A program made the translations under genes and the position numbers. From positions 1 through 35,924 of the forward strand of contig JAABSM010000037.1 of assembly GCA_011390365.1 (NCBI GenBank): a DNA stretch of 35,924 bases, given 5' to 3'. Numbering within the stretch: the stretch's first letter is position 1; the number at the start of each line of letters is the position of its first letter. This document shows positions 24,457-35,763 of this stretch, one piece after another. The notes under the pieces are model-generated. The model ran no database searches and was not told where the DNA came from. It saw only the letters and a list, made by a program, of their open reading frames with translations. This stretch comes from Gammaproteobacteria bacterium. Its GTDB lineage: Bacteria; Pseudomonadota; Gammaproteobacteria; Chromatiales; Chromatiaceae.

Positions 24457-24873
24457 CTATTGCGGTAGTTGGCACATCATGATCGACTCCTGCCCGCCGG
24501 TGATCGCCTTCTCCGTGAGTTCGACCAGATCCAGCTGGGAGTAGTTGAAGATCTTGAGCAGCATCGGCAGGTTGACCCCCGCCACCATGCTCTTGGATTC
24601 GCCGATATCCACGCTGCGGGCGACGTTGGCGGGGCTGGCACCGTAGATATCGGTGAGAATCAGCACGCCGGCGCCGGTATCGAGCCGTTGGGCCATGGCC
24701 ATGGCCTGGACTTCATAGCTTTCCCTGGATTGCTCATCGGTGATCGCCAGGGTTTCCACCGCCATCGGGCAGTCGCCGCCAAGGATGTGGACGGCGTTCT
24801 GAAGCAGGGTCTGGCCTATGCCGTCGTGGGTGATGATCAGCAGGCCAACGGCGGGAGGTTTCGCGGCGTTCAT
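24457..24873 (-). CDS. PTS EIIA, mannose family
   Basis: A 138-residue EIIA-Man-type protein. The phosphorylated histidine is probably H16 in GLLIITHDGIGQTLL. Further family signs are AGVLILTDIYGASPANVA and VAGVNLPMLLKIFNY. No EIIB, IIC or IID partner is present, so it is probably part of a regulatory PTS branch with the HPr encoded next. The start overlaps the rapZ end by 4 bp, indicating one operon. Similar EIIA genes lie between rapZ and an HPr gene in many gammaproteobacteria. Confidence 0.9.
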   Translation of the reverse strand: MNAAKPPAVGLLIITHDGIGQTLLQNAVHILGGDCPMAVETLAITDEQSRESYEVQAMAMAQRLDTGAGVLILTDIYGASPANVARSVDIGESKSMVAGVNLPMLLKIFNYSQLDLVELTEKAITGGQESIMMCQLPQ

Positions 24874-25727
24874 GACAGCTCCCGGTGGCGGATCAGGGCA
24901 TGCAGGCCCTGTTGCCGAAAGTGGCCGACCAGCGCCTCGGCCATGTAGACGGAGCGGTGCTGACCACCGGTGCAGCCGAGGGCGACGGTCAGATAACTAC
25001 GGCCGTCTTCCGCGAAGCGGGGGATCCACTCCTCCAGGAAGCGGATCAGGGCGTCGCGATACTCAATGACCCGCTGGTGGTCTTCCAGGAACTGTCGAAC
25101 CGGCTGGTCGCGACCCGTGAAGGGGCGCAGATCCCTTTCCCAGTGGGGATTGGGCAGGCAGCGCATGTCGTAGACGAAGTCGGCGTCCTTGGGTACGCCG
25201 TGCTTGTAGCCGAAGGATTCGAAGAGGATCGAGATCTCCCGCTCCAGGTCGTCGTCGAGACGCCCGCGAATGATGTCCCGGAGTTGGTGCTGGTTGGTGT
25301 GGGAGGTGTCGATGACCAGATCGGCGGAGGTAAGCAGCGGTTGCAGGATGGCCCGTTCGCGTCGGATCGCCTCCTCCAGAGGGATATCGTCGCTGCTCAG
25401 GGGGTGTCGGCGGCGGGTTTCGCTGTAGCGGCGGATGAGGATGGCGTCTTCCGCATCCAGGAAGACGGTTTCGACGCCGATACCGTGACTCTCCAGCTGC
25501 TGGATGAGGCCGGGCAGGCGGTCCAGTTCCTCTTGGCGATTGCGCGCGTCTATGCCTACCGCTGTGCGGTCGAACACCTCATCCTCTTCACCGGTCAGTT
25601 GTCGTGACAGGGATTGGAGCAGGAAGATGGGCAGATTGTCGATGCAATAGAAGCCCAGGTCTTCCAGGGTGTGGAGCGCGATGCTTTTGCCCGATCCCGA
25701 AAGACCGGTAACAATGACCAGTTTCAT
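24870..25727 (-). CDS. rapZ: RapZ, RNA-binding RNase adapter/GTP-ATP-binding protein
   Basis: A 285-residue protein. The Walker A loop GLSGSGKS (residues 8-15) begins the kinase-like N-terminal domain. SSDDIPLEEAIRRERAIL, SFGYKHGVPKDADFVYDMRC and the C-terminal ALGCTGGQHRSVYMAE match RapZ throughout. In enterobacteria RapZ binds the sRNAs GlmY/GlmZ and guides RNase E to regulate glucosamine-6-phosphate synthase; whether those sRNAs exist here is unknown. The start MKLVIVTG is set by the family N-terminus. In many genomes hprK precedes rapZ; here the next gene upstream is divergent clpB. Confidence 0.95.
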   Translation of the reverse strand: MKLVIVTGLSGSGKSIALHTLEDLGFYCIDNLPIFLLQSLSRQLTGEEDEVFDRTAVGIDARNRQEELDRLPGLIQQLESHGIGVETVFLDAEDAILIRRYSETRRRHPLSSDDIPLEEAIRRERAILQPLLTSADLVIDTSHTNQHQLRDIIRGRLDDDLEREISILFESFGYKHGVPKDADFVYDMRCLPNPHWERDLRPFTGRDQPVRQFLEDHQRVIEYRDALIRFLEEWIPRFAEDGRSYLTVALGCTGGQHRSVYMAEALVGHFRQQGLHALIRHRELS

Positions 25728-25916
25728 GGTGCCTCGTGAACCCGCCTTGGCGTTTCGCCGTGATTCGCCGAAATCTCGGAGCGGCAAAGTATACTCCTGT
25801 TGATTCACGGATTGTAACTACCGCGGTTCTTTTGCGACCATCCAATAATTTAATAACCACTATAAAAACACAATTACTTCCTTTGTAAACTCAGTGAGTT
25901 ATCGTTTCAGCGCGAT

Positions 25917-25945
25917 ATTGAAATCCCTATCCGCCTGCCCAATAT
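25917..25945 (+). promoter_or_regulatory. Sigma-32 heat-shock promoter of clpB
   Basis: ATTGAAA (25917-25923) and CCCAATAT (25938-25945) with a 14-bp spacer match the sigma-32 pattern CTTGAAA-N13/14-CCCCATNT well. It lies 46 bp before the clpB start. clpB is a classic heat-shock gene, so function and position agree. Confidence 0.75.
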
Positions 25946-25991
25946 GGTTGAGCAGTAACATACAGCGGAATTTTTTCGGAGTAGCGAAACC

Positions 25992-28598
25992 ATGCGAATG
26001 GACAAACTTACCAGCAAGTTCCAGATGGCCCTGGCCGACGCCCAGTCGTTGGCGGTAGGCCGTGATCATCAATTCATCGAGCCGGTACATGTGATGCTCG
26101 CGATGCTCGACCAGGAGGGGGGCAGCGTGCGCCACCTGCTGACCCAGGCGGATGTCAACGTCAACCGCCTGCGTTCCGGCCTGGGCGAGGTGCTGGAGCG
26201 GATGCCCAGCGTGCAGGGCTCGGGGGGCGACGTCACCGTCTCCAATGACTTGGGCCGCTTGCTCAACCAGACCGACAAACTGGCCCAGCAGCGCAAGGAT
26301 CAGTACATCAGCTCGGAACTGTTCGTGCTCGCGGCGGTGGCGGAGAAGGGCGAGCTGGGTCGCCTGATGCGCGAGGCGGGGGCCGCCAAGGGTCCCATCG
26401 AGAAGGCGATCGACAACATGCGCGGCGGCGCGAGCGTCGACGATCCCAACGCCGAGGAGCAGCGTCAGGCGCTGGAGAAGTACACCATCGACGTCACCGA
26501 GAAGGCGGAACAGGGCAAGCTCGACCCGGTCATCGGTCGCGACGACGAGATTCGCCGCACCATTCAGGTCCTCCAGCGTCGCACCAAGAACAACCCGGTG
26601 CTGATCGGCGAGCCTGGCGTCGGCAAGACCGCCATCGTCGAAGGCCTGGCCCAGCGTATCGTCAACGGCGAGGTGCCGGAGGGGATCAAGGGCAAGCGGC
26701 TGCTGTCGCTGGACATGGGCTCGCTGATCGCCGGGGCCAAGTTCCGCGGCGAGTTCGAGGAGCGCCTCAAGGGCGTGCTGAATGATCTGGCCAAGCAGGA
26801 GGGGCAGGTCATCCTGTTCATCGACGAGCTGCACACCATGGTCGGCGCGGGCAAGGCAGAGGGCTCGATGGACGCCGGCAACATGCTCAAGCCCGCGCTG
26901 GCGCGCGGCGAGCTGCACTGCGTCGGCGCGACGACCCTGGACGAGTACCGCAAGTATGTGGAGAAGGACGCCGCGCTTGAGAGAAGATTTCAGAAAGTGC
27001 TGGTGAATGAACCGACGGTGGAGGACACCATCGCCATCCTGCGCGGTTTGCAGGAGCGTTACGAGGTACACCACGGTGTCGACATCACCGACCCGGCGAT
27101 CGTCGCCGCGGCGGTGCTTTCCCATCGTTACATCTCCGACCGCCAGTTGCCCGACAAGGCGATCGACCTGGTGGACGAGGCGGCGTCGCGCATCCGCATG
27201 GAGATCGACTCCATGCCCGAGTCCATGGACAAGCTCCATCGCCGGCTGATTCAGCTCAAGATCGAGCGGGAGGCGGTGGCGAAGGAGAAGGACGACGCCA
27301 GCAAGAAGCGTCTGTCCGACCTGCAAGATGAAATCGCCCGCCTGGAACGGGAGTTCAGCGACCTGGAAGAGGTGTGGAAGTCGGAAAAGGCGGCGGTGCA
27401 GGGGGCGACCCATGTGAAAGAGGAGCTGGATCGCGCCCGGGTCGAGATGGAGACCGCCCGCCGCGCCGGCGACCTGAGCCGCATGGCGGAGATCCAGTAC
27501 GGCACTATCCCGGAGTTGGAGAAGAAGCTCTTCGCCGCCGACCAGGCGGAGGACAAGGACATGCAGCTGCTGCGCAACAAGGTCACCGAGGAGGAGATCG
27601 CCGAGGTGGTCTCCGCCTGGACCGGCATCCCCGTCTCGAAGATGCTCGAAGGGGAGCGAGAGAAGCTGCTGCAAATGGAGGAGAACATCCACCGCCGGGT
27701 GGTCGGCCAGGACGAGGCGGTACGCGTGGTGGCCGACGCCATTCGTCGCTCTCGCGCCGGGCTGTCGGACCCCAATCGGCCCAACGGATCGTTCCTGTTC
27801 CTCGGCCCCACCGGCGTGGGCAAGACCGAACTGTGCAAGGCGCTGGCGGAATTCCTGTTCGACACCGAAGAGGCGATGGTGCGCATCGACATGTCCGAGT
27901 TCATGGAGAAGCACTCGGTGGCGCGTCTGATCGGTGCGCCCCCCGGCTATGTCGGCTATGAAGAGGGCGGCTATCTGACCGAGGCGGTGCGACGCAAGCC
28001 CTACTCGGTGATCCTGATGGACGAGGTGGAGAAGGCCCACCCCGACGTCTTCAACGTCCTGTTGCAGGTGCTCGAAGATGGCCGCCTCACCGACGGCCAC
28101 GGCCGTACCGTGGACTTTCGCAACACCGTCATCGTGATGACCTCCAACCTCGGCTCCCAGCTGATCCAGGAGATGGCCGGCGAGGAGAACTACGACCGGA
28201 TGAAGGGGGCGGTGATGGAGATCGTCGGCGGTCACTTCCGCCCCGAGTTCATCAACCGGCTGGACGAACTGGTGGTCTTCCACCCGTTGCGGAGATCCCA
28301 GATCCGCGCCATCGCCAGCATCCAGGTCGACTACCTGCGCGGTCGCCTCGCCGATCGCGACATGCAGATCGAACTCAGCGAAGCCGCCCTGGACAAGCTC
28401 GGCGAGGCCGGTTTCGACCCGGTCTACGGCGCACGACCGTTGAAGAGGGCGATCCAGCAGCAGGTGGAAAACCCGCTCGCCCAGGCGATCCTCGGCGGCA
28501 AATTCGGCCCCGGCGACCGCATCATCGTCGACGCCGTCGGCGGTGGGCTGACCTTCGTGCGCGGCGAGCCGGTGGTGGAGGGGGAGATCGTGGATTGA
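25992..28598 (+). CDS. clpB: ClpB disaggregase (Hsp104 family ATPase)
   Basis: An 868-residue hexameric AAA+ chaperone that rescues aggregated proteins with DnaK. In order: Clp N domain (about 1-145), first ATPase with GEPGVGKT (about 206) and Walker B ILFIDELH, the coiled-coil M domain (about 400-525; e.g. [20 protein letters not shown]), second ATPase with [14 protein letters not shown] (about 605) and [11 protein letters not shown], and the small C-terminal domain [18 protein letters not shown]. Length matches the family. A strong sigma-32 promoter is upstream and a hairpin terminator downstream. It is divergent from rapZ. Fully typical. Confidence 0.98.
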   Translation: MRMDKLTSKFQMALADAQSLAVGRDHQFIEPVHVMLAMLDQEGGSVRHLLTQADVNVNRLRSGLGEVLERMPSVQGSGGDVTVSNDLGRLLNQTDKLAQQRKDQYISSELFVLAAVAEKGELGRLMREAGAAKGPIEKAIDNMRGGASVDDPNAEEQRQALEKYTIDVTEKAEQGKLDPVIGRDDEIRRTIQVLQRRTKNNPVLIGEPGVGKTAIVEGLAQRIVNGEVPEGIKGKRLLSLDMGSLIAGAKFRGEFEERLKGVLNDLAKQEGQVILFIDELHTMVGAGKAEGSMDAGNMLKPALARGELHCVGATTLDEYRKYVEKDAALERRFQKVLVNEPTVEDTIAILRGLQERYEVHHGVDITDPAIVAAAVLSHRYISDRQLPDKAIDLVDEAASRIRMEIDSMPESMDKLHRRLIQLKIEREAVAKEKDDASKKRLSDLQDEIARLEREFSDLEEVWKSEKAAVQGATHVKEELDRARVEMETARRAGDLSRMAEIQYGTIPELEKKLFAADQAEDKDMQLLRNKVTEEEIAEVVSAWTGIPVSKMLEGEREKLLQMEENIHRRVVGQDEAVRVVADAIRRSRAGLSDPNRPNGSFLFLGPTGVGKTELCKALAEFLFDTEEAMVRIDMSEFMEKHSVARLIGAPPGYVGYEEGGYLTEAVRRKPYSVILMDEVEKAHPDVFNVLLQVLEDGRLTDGHGRTVDFRNTVIVMTSNLGSQLIQEMAGEENYDRMKGAVMEIVGGHFRPEFINRLDELVVFHPLRRSQIRAIASIQVDYLRGRLADRDMQIELSEAALDKLGEAGFDPVYGARPLKRAIQQQVENPLAQAILGGKFGPGDRIIVDAVGGGLTFVRGEPVVEGEIVD

Positions 28599-28610
28599 TC
28601 GGCCCGCTGG

Positions 28611-28645
28611 GCCGGGCGCGACGAGAACGCGCCCGGCTCCATTTT
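28611..28645 (+). terminator. Hairpin terminator after clpB
   Basis: GCCGGGCGCG (28611-28620) pairs with CGCGCCCGGC (28628-28637), loop 7 nt, followed by TCCATTTT. It starts 12 bp after the clpB stop. The T-run is short but the stem is strong. Confidence 0.75.
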
Positions 28646-28670
28646 CCGGAGCCATGATCAGAAAAGAATG

Positions 28671-28695
28671 GACAGGATTTTCAGGATGGACGGGA
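28671..28695. repeat. CAGGAT-type dispersed repeat
   Basis: GACAGGATTTTCAGGATGG followed by ACGGGA. A close relative is at 35451-35490. Tracts of CAGGAT/CGGGAT units spaced 10-11 bp are common intergenic repeats in proteobacteria. Confidence 0.6.
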
Positions 28696-28914
28696 AGTCG
28701 TAGTTGGTGATCTTGGAGTACGCGCCTTGGCGTGTGACTGGCATAGCGGCGCCGAAACGCACGGCCCCAGGGCCGCACTCCAGCCACGCAGCCCTTGAAA
28801 AGCCCCTCGCCCCTGTGTTAAGGCTGTAAATGCAGCCGCAGCGTAGTTAGCGGCACGCAGGGTTCCCGCCCTTGATGCGCCTGACTCCGGAGCAGGCCGG
28901 AAATCGTCGGGCCG

Positions 28915-28970
28915 GCATAGGATGTGCCGAATAAAAAGCCCTGTCGCTCGGTCGTCGGCACATCCTATGC
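28915..28970. repeat. Long inverted repeat, 16-bp perfect arms
   Basis: GCATAGGATGTGCCGA (28915-28930) pairs exactly with 28955-28970 across a 24-nt loop. The arms are non-coding. This is a REP-type or MITE-like palindrome; GATGTGCC-type palindromes are known in several proteobacteria. Confidence 0.75.
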
Positions 28971-29326
28971 GGAACCAAAAACGGTCGGCGTACCCACGAA
29001 ATGAGGCGCATCATTCCCGGAAAATGCCACGATGGCTTATCTTAATGACATTGAGGCGGTGCTGCTGGGAACCCGCGCCAAGATGTAACCGCAACAACCC
29101 CTGTGCCCTCGGCGCGCTCTGTGGTAAAACGCTCCCCCTTGGCGTAGCGGTTCATCCGCGACCAGGAAAGCTGACGACCGAGACACAGGGTGCACGGAGT
29201 ATGTTCAATGAGTGACCATCGAATTCGCGGTCGTCTTTGGGACGCCCCCGGAACAACACGCAATTTCAGAGGCTTACTCTGCGACCTCCGCGCCTCCGTG
29301 GCTAAACGGATGTCGGTTCAGACCCC

Positions 29327-30997
<1,671 letters not shown>

Positions 30998-31001
30998 AGG
31001 C

Positions 31002-31481
31002 GTGGCAAAGAAGGAACCCGTAACCCAGGCGATTCGTGAACTGCGGGCGCACAAGGTCCCGTTCGAAGGCTATCCCTATGACTACGAAGATGGCGGCGGC
31101 ACCGCCCAGTTCTCGCGGCTGTTCGAGATTGATGAACACGCGGTGATCAAGACCCTGATCATGGAAGATGACCGCAACAAGCCGCTGGTGGTGCTGATGC
31201 ACGGCGATCGCCAGGTCTCCACCAAGGCCCTGGCCCGCGCCATCGGCGCCAAATCGGTGCGACCCTGTGAGCCCAGGACCGCCGACCGGCACTCCGGCTA
31301 CCAGATAGGCGGCACCTCACCCTTCGGCACGCGCGCCAGGATGCCGGTCTACTGCCAACAAAGTATCGTCGAACTGGAGAGAATATGGATCAACGGCGGC
31401 AAGCGGGGCTACATCATCGCCCTCGCGCCCGCGGATCTGGTGAAGGTGTTGCAGCCAACACTGGTGGATATCGAGGCCTGA
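31002..31481 (+). CDS. ybaK: YbaK/EbsC-type aminoacyl-tRNA deacylase
   Basis: A 159-residue single-domain editing protein that clears mischarged Cys from tRNA-Pro in characterised homologues. Family signs: DEHAVIKTLIMEDD with the conserved K50, and GYQIGGTSPFGTR. It starts at GTG 31002 (VAKKEPVTQAIRELRAH), with AGAGG just before it. It lies 5 bp after recN, so the two are probably co-transcribed, an arrangement I cannot connect functionally. Confident at family level; the exact tRNA is not determined. Confidence 0.92.
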   Translation: MAKKEPVTQAIRELRAHKVPFEGYPYDYEDGGGTAQFSRLFEIDEHAVIKTLIMEDDRNKPLVVLMHGDRQVSTKALARAIGAKSVRPCEPRTADRHSGYQIGGTSPFGTRARMPVYCQQSIVELERIWINGGKRGYIIALAPADLVKVLQPTLVDIEA

Positions 31482-31501
31482 GCCTCACTGGCGCGGGAGA
31501 A

Positions 31502-31867
31502 TCAGGGCTCCCACTTGCAGGTGGCGGTTCCCACGCCATCGGAGGAGACCGCGAGGCTGCCGCTTTCGGCCTCCAATGGCTCATCCCGGTCGCGGAGCAG
31601 GATTCCGCAAGGGAGGTCGTCCATCAGCTGGGCCTGGCCGCTGTCGTTGACCAGATCCTCCCCCTTGCATTTGACCAGCACCATCTCATCACTGATCAGG
31701 GTATGGAACGGCTCACCCTCGCCGCCGAACGCCAGTTCGCCATTGGCGTCGAAGCCGCCCATCACGCACGGGCCATCCTCGCGCAGCAACAGCATGTCAT
31801 CGGCGATCACCGCCCCTGACAGGACCACAAGGATGACGCATGCGAGCAACCCTCGAATTCGATTCAT
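31502..31867 (-). CDS. Small secreted cysteine-containing protein
   Basis: A 121-residue exported protein. The signal peptide is residues 1-22 (LLACVILVVLSGAVIA-DD). The mature part has four cysteines (C34, C67, C87, C117), which could form two disulfides in the periplasm. Sequence such as CVMGGFDANGELAFGGEG and CGILLRDRDEPLEAESGSLA gives no family. It converges with the ybaK-type gene. The function is unknown. Confidence 0.72.
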   Translation of the reverse strand: MNRIRGLLACVILVVLSGAVIADDMLLLREDGPCVMGGFDANGELAFGGEGEPFHTLISDEMVLVKCKGEDLVNDSGQAQLMDDLPCGILLRDRDEPLEAESGSLAVSSDGVGTATCKWEP

Positions 31868-32547
31868 GACTGCCTCTGCAAATGTCGTGGAGGGAAACCA
31901 GTGGTCACCATGTGACGGAGGGCACAATTCCGACCGTCGTCGTATTACAGCACAGTGTCGAGAAAAATGCGCAACACCCGGGTTAGTTTTGCTCCATGGA
32001 CAAGATTTTTGAGCTCGCGCAACAATCCGCCTCAGCGACGTTCACACACCCCTCTTCTCCCGGATCCGAGCAACCAGCGTAGGATGCCGCATCAACAGGT
32101 AGCGGACCAGACCGCCCAGCACAAAATCGCTACCGCGTAGCGGTATTCCCCCGGGACCACGGAAAAGAGTACGCGCATGCCATTATCTTCGGTAAGCAGG
32201 GGATTTCCCCAGCTGCTCGGACGCCGCGACAATGACATTTGTCCGCAACAATCGCGCAAAGTATTGCGCTGGATCAACTACTTTCTCTCGCATGGCCCTT
32301 TCCGCCCTATCAATCACAATCGCCAGTGCTATAGTTTAACTCACAGGCGGGAGTGCGCAAGGCGCGCTCCTCCTGGGAGGGTGCAGCAACACTCCCTCTT
32401 TAGCGAAAGGCAAAAAATGATCGCTGAACAACAGCGGCGTAACGGAAGTCGACCGTGTCGACGGCGTTTTCTTCGATATACCAGCGGTAACCGGAAGCGT
32501 CTTCGCCACGATTGCAATGCAAATCACCCGACGAAGGAGGAAACGAC
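31868..32547. other. Gap upstream of the DsrC-like gene
   Basis: About 680 bp. It contains a small palindrome CGCTAC-CGC-GTAGCG (32128-32142) and no convincing gene; open frames at 32177-32551 have no domain. The AT content is higher in 32160-32450 than around it. Promoters for the flanking genes are probably here. Confidence 0.45.
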
Positions 32548-32931
32548 ATGAGAACCCAGGAACAAACCCCATCCCCCGCCACCGTCATTCCCCATGGGCT
32601 TGAGATCGACGGAAGGTTCATCGCCGTCGATGATGATGGCTATCTCCTCGACAGCCGCGACTGGACCCCGCAAGTGGCGGAGACCATGGCCGCCAATGAC
32701 GAACTCACCCTCAGCGATGATCACTGGATCGCAATCCACTTCCTGCGCGATTTTTACGCCGAATTCGGCATCGCCCCGGAACTGGACCTGATGCAGCGCA
32801 CCCTGTGCAAGAGCCAGAAGGATTGCCGCTGGAACCGCAAGTTCCTTCGTCAGATGTTTCCGGTCAATGGCGCCCGGGACGCCTGCCGCTATGCAGGCCT
32901 GCCGAAACCCCCGCCCGGCGCTTGCGGCTGA
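32548..32931 (+). CDS. DsrC/TusE-family sulfur carrier with two C-terminal cysteines
   Basis: A 127-residue protein of the DsrC/TusE family of sulfur carriers. Family signs: IDGRFIAVDDDGYLLDSRDW, LTLSDDHWIAIHFLRDFYAE and the RYAGLPKP segment. In classic DsrC the C-terminal arm carries two cysteines 11 residues apart, the second penultimate. Here they are C113 and C126, 13 apart, because PPPGA replaces the usual shorter link; the last cysteine is still penultimate. C87 and C93 are additional. TusE-only proteins lack the first. A strong GAAGGAGG site precedes ATG 32548. No dsrAB is in the window. It is a single-gene unit with a hairpin downstream. The longer arm could change disulfide formation. 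Confidence 0.88.
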   Translation: MRTQEQTPSPATVIPHGLEIDGRFIAVDDDGYLLDSRDWTPQVAETMAANDELTLSDDHWIAIHFLRDFYAEFGIAPELDLMQRTLCKSQKDCRWNRKFLRQMFPVNGARDACRYAGLPKPPPGACG

Positions 32932-32951
32932 CGCGCAGGCCGCCACTACAC

Positions 32952-32975
32952 TAAGCCCCTGACGCCTGGGGCTTA
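32952..32975 (+). terminator. Hairpin after the DsrC-like gene
   Basis: TAAGCCCC (32952-32959) pairs with GGGGCTTA (32968-32975), loop 8 nt. No T-run follows, so termination is possible but not certain. Confidence 0.5.
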
Positions 32976-32979
32976 AGTC

Positions 32980-33012
32980 AGGACTGCCAGTCCCGCCAGG
33001 GCTGGCAGTCCT
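32980..33012. repeat. Hairpin of the AGGACTGCCA repeat family
   Basis: AGGACTGCCAG (32980-32990) pairs perfectly with 33002-33012. Same core as the hairpins at 7717-7749 and 34161-34175. It sits upstream of tdh. Confidence 0.7.
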
Positions 33013-33116
33013 CCGTTCCGTCCACCTCCCTCGCTTTCGACCCGCCAACTCGATAGAATCCCGTGCTGATACCGGTCGCCGAAATGGGGCCGCGAACCGG
33101 AGGGTAAAAAGAGTCG

Positions 33117-34151
33117 ATGAAAGCACTGGTAAAGAGAGAACCGAAAGAGGGCTTGTGGCTGGAAGATGTCCCCATGCCCGAGATCGGCAATAACGACGTC
33201 CTGATCAAGATCCACAAGACCGCCATCTGCGGCACCGACGTCCACATCTACAACTGGGACGCCTGGGCGCAGAAGACCATCCCCGTACCCATGACCATCG
33301 GCCATGAATTCGCCGGTGAGGTGGTGGACCGGGGCCCCAATGTCGCCGGCGTCAATATCGGCGACCCCGTCTCCGGCGAGGGACACATTGTCTGCGAACG
33401 TTGCCGTAACTGTCTGGCGGGGCGGCGTCACCTCTGCCCCAACACCATCGGCGTGGGGGTCAACCGCACCGGCTGTTTCGCCGAATATCTCTCCATTCCC
33501 GAAAAGAACGTCTACCGCCCCAGCCGCGAGATGTCGCCGGAGGTGCTCGCCTGCTTCGACCCCTATGGCAACGCCGTGCACACCGCCCTCACCTTCAACA
33601 TGGTGGGCGAGGACGTGCTGATTACCGGCGCCGGCCCGATCGGCATCATGGCCTCGATGATCGCCCACCACTGCGGCGCGCGCAACATCGTCATCACCGA
33701 CATCAACGACTATCGCCTCAAGCTGGCCAAGGAGATCACCCCGCGGGTGATCCCCATCAACGTGCGTGAAACCACCATCACCCGCGAACTGATGCGCAGC
33801 CTGGGCATCTTCGAGGGCTTCGACGTGGGGCTGGAGATGTCCGGCTCCCACCACGCCTTCAAGGACATGCTCAGCAAGATGATCAACGGCGGCAACATCG
33901 CCATGCTCGGCATCATGCCCGACGGCACCGGCATCGACTGGGAAAAGGTGGTCTTCAAGGGCCTCACCATCAAGGGCATCTACGGCCGCGAGATCTTCGA
34001 GACCTGGTACAAGGGGACCATGATGGTGCAGACCGGCCTGCCACTGGAGAAGGTCATCACCCACCGCTATCACTACAGCGATTTTCAGCAGGGCTTCGAC
34101 GTGATGCGCTCCGGCCAGTCGGGCAAGGTGATCCTGAGCTGGGATGAGTGA
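33117..34151 (+). CDS. tdh: L-threonine 3-dehydrogenase
   Basis: A 344-residue zinc-dependent, NAD-linked medium-chain dehydrogenase that oxidises L-threonine to 2-amino-3-ketobutyrate. The catalytic zinc residues are C38 ([13 protein letters not shown]) and H63-E64 (IGHEFAGEV), at the same positions as E. coli Tdh. The structural zinc cysteines are in [15 protein letters not shown]. The NAD loop is [10 protein letters not shown]. Length fits the family. A GGAGGG site precedes ATG 33117. The next gene, kbl, completes the threonine-to-glycine pathway. Confidence 0.97.
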   Translation: MKALVKREPKEGLWLEDVPMPEIGNNDVLIKIHKTAICGTDVHIYNWDAWAQKTIPVPMTIGHEFAGEVVDRGPNVAGVNIGDPVSGEGHIVCERCRNCLAGRRHLCPNTIGVGVNRTGCFAEYLSIPEKNVYRPSREMSPEVLACFDPYGNAVHTALTFNMVGEDVLITGAGPIGIMASMIAHHCGARNIVITDINDYRLKLAKEITPRVIPINVRETTITRELMRSLGIFEGFDVGLEMSGSHHAFKDMLSKMINGGNIAMLGIMPDGTGIDWEKVVFKGLTIKGIYGREIFETWYKGTMMVQTGLPLEKVITHRYHYSDFQQGFDVMRSGQSGKVILSWDE

Positions 34152-34160
34152 ATAGGCCTC

Positions 34161-34175
34161 AGGACTGGCAGTCCT
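34161..34175. repeat. Short hairpin of the AGGACTGCCA family between tdh and kbl
   Basis: AGGACTGGCAGTCCT forms a 6-bp stem with a 3-nt loop, 9 bp after the tdh stop. It may modulate read-through into kbl, 53 bp further on. Two larger relatives exist in the window. Confidence 0.55.
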
Positions 34176-34228
34176 CATGGTTATGCAAAGAAATCGACCG
34201 ACAACCGCTACCAGGAGAATCTTCAGGA

Positions 34229-35422
34229 ATGAGTTTCAAAACCGCCAAAGAGAGCCTGAGCCAGGAGCTGCAAGAGATCCGCGACGCCGGCTTGTGGAAG
34301 AACGAGCGCATCATCGCCTCGGAGCAGAAGAACGATATCCGCCTCGCCGACGGCAGCGAGGTGGTCAACATGTGCGCCAACAACTACCTGGGGCTGGCCA
34401 ACAACCCGCGCGTCATCCAGGCCGCCAAGGCCAGCTTCGACCAGTGGGGCTTCGGCCTCTCCTCAGTACGCTTCATCTGCGGCACCCAATCGATCCACAA
34501 GCAACTGGAGGCCCGGGTCAGCGAGTTCCTCGGCATGGAGGAGACCATCCTCTATGCCGCCTGCTTCGACGCCAACGCCGGCCTGTTCGAGACCATCCTC
34601 GGCAAGGAAGACGCGGTGATCTCCGACGAGCTCAACCACGCCTCCATCATCGACGGCGTTCGGCTCTGCAAGGCCGCCCGCTATCGCTACAAGAACAACG
34701 ACATGGCGGATCTGGAGCGATGCCTCAAGGAGGCCCGAGAGAACGGCGCGCGGCGCATCCTGATCACCACCGACGGCGTCTTCTCCATGGACGGCAGCGT
34801 CGCCAGGCTGGACAAAATCTGCGATCTCGCCGACCGTTTTGATGCCATGGTCCACCACGACGACTGCCACGCGGTCGGCTTCATGGGCAAGACCGGGCGC
34901 GGCGTACACGAGTATTGCGGCGTAATGGACCGGGTCGACACCATCACCGGCACCTTCGGCAAGGCCCTGGGCGGCGCCTCCGGCGGCTACACCTCCGGCC
35001 GCGGGGAGATCATCGACCTGCTACGCCAGCGCTCCCGCCCCTACCTCTTCTCCAACACCTTGGCCCCCTCGATCTGCGCCGCCTCCATTGAGGTATTGGA
35101 GATGCTCAGCGAATCCACCGAGCTAAGGGATCGGCTGGAGGAGAACACCCGCTACTTCCGTCAGGGCATGAAAGAGGCAGGCTTCGACATCCCCGCGGGC
35201 GAACACCCCATCGTCCCCGTCATGCTCGGCGACGCCGCACTCGCCCAGGAGATGTCCGCCAAGCTGCTGGAGCGCGGCATCTACGCCATCGGCTTCTTCT
35301 TTCCGGTGGTCCCCAAGGGCAAGGCGCGCATCCGCACCCAGATCTCCGCCGCCCATACCCGGGAGGATCTCGACAAGGCGATCAAGGCCTTTGCCGAGAC
35401 CTATGCGGAGTTGAAGGGATAG
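34229..35422 (+). CDS. kbl: 2-amino-3-ketobutyrate CoA ligase (glycine C-acetyltransferase)
   Basis: A 397-residue PLP enzyme that splits 2-amino-3-ketobutyrate with CoA into glycine and acetyl-CoA, taking the product of Tdh. The PLP lysine is K245 in [14 protein letters not shown]. Other family signs are [31 protein letters not shown] and [19 protein letters not shown]. Length equals E. coli Kbl. The start [19 protein letters not shown] has an AGGA-type site. It follows tdh by 77 bp with a short hairpin between, so an operon is likely. Confidence 0.97.
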   Translation: MSFKTAKESLSQELQEIRDAGLWKNERIIASEQKNDIRLADGSEVVNMCANNYLGLANNPRVIQAAKASFDQWGFGLSSVRFICGTQSIHKQLEARVSEFLGMEETILYAACFDANAGLFETILGKEDAVISDELNHASIIDGVRLCKAARYRYKNNDMADLERCLKEARENGARRILITTDGVFSMDGSVARLDKICDLADRFDAMVHHDDCHAVGFMGKTGRGVHEYCGVMDRVDTITGTFGKALGGASGGYTSGRGEIIDLLRQRSRPYLFSNTLAPSICAASIEVLEMLSESTELRDRLEENTRYFRQGMKEAGFDIPAGEHPIVPVMLGDAALAQEMSAKLLERGIYAIGFFFPVVPKGKARIRTQISAAHTREDLDKAIKAFAETYAELKG

Positions 35423-35450
35423 CGCTGGCGCGGTGTCGTCCGGGTTGAAG

Positions 35451-35490
35451 AATAGACGGGATAGACCGGATTTGCAGGATGAACGGGATT
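35451..35490. repeat. CGGGAT/CAGGAT-type dispersed repeat
   Basis: Four spaced units, AGACGGGAT, AGACCGGAT, GCAGGAT and AACGGGAT, 29 bp after kbl. Related to 28671-28695. Confidence 0.6.
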
Positions 35491-35530
35491 AGTACTTGCG
35501 CGGAGGTTGAGGCTTTCGCCGGACCGATTC

Positions 35531-35691
35531 TAGCCCTTGTAATACCGCTCCGGCGGTGTTACGCATCTTCCGGCGCTCCCGCGCCGACCGCGGACGCGGC
35601 GCGGGAGCGCCGGCGGATGGGTCACGCCGCTGGAGCGGCGTGACCAGTCGAATCCTATTCCATCGCCACTTCAACAACAAGCGTTCAAAGT
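35531..35691. repeat. 161-bp three-hairpin direct repeat, copy 1
   Basis: Matches 35764-35924 with three base differences. It folds into three stems: 10 bp (35539-35548 with 35553-35562, one T-G pair), 17 bp (35570-35586 with 35597-35613) and 11 bp (35620-35630 with 35635-35645). The middle stem is perfect. A 46-nt AT-richer tail follows. The repeat codes only for matching, implausible open frames on the minus strand. It could be a compound REP/BIME unit or a structured RNA. Confidence 0.8.
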
Positions 35692-35763
35692 ATCAAGTTG
35701 CTGAACAATGATTTTCGCGCAGTCGCGAGGACTGGTTTGCAGAACGAAGTGGGAGCCATCGAC

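Larger units (their letters stand above)
28646..29326. other. Repeat-rich gap between clpB and recN
   Basis: About 680 bp without a convincing gene. It holds a CAGGATTTTCAGGATGGACG-type repeat (28671-28695), a long perfect inverted repeat (28915-28970), and a reverse-oriented CTCCGCGCCTCCGTGGC tract (about 29285-29302) related to the hairpin repeat at 8332 and 9173. Confidence 0.6.

Noticed and set aside
25899-28787. Long minus-strand frame opposite clpB (962 codons)
   Set aside because: Antisense shadow of clpB, with repetitive His/Leu/Gln composition and no recognisable domain.
28922-29215. Plus-strand frame in the clpB-recN gap
   Set aside because: It covers the inverted repeat at 28915-28970 and dispersed repeats; composition is not protein-like.
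32177-32551. Plus-strand frame of 124 codons before the DsrC-like gene
   Set aside because: No domain, Arg/Cys/His-rich composition, and it overlaps the strong ribosome site of the DsrC-like gene.
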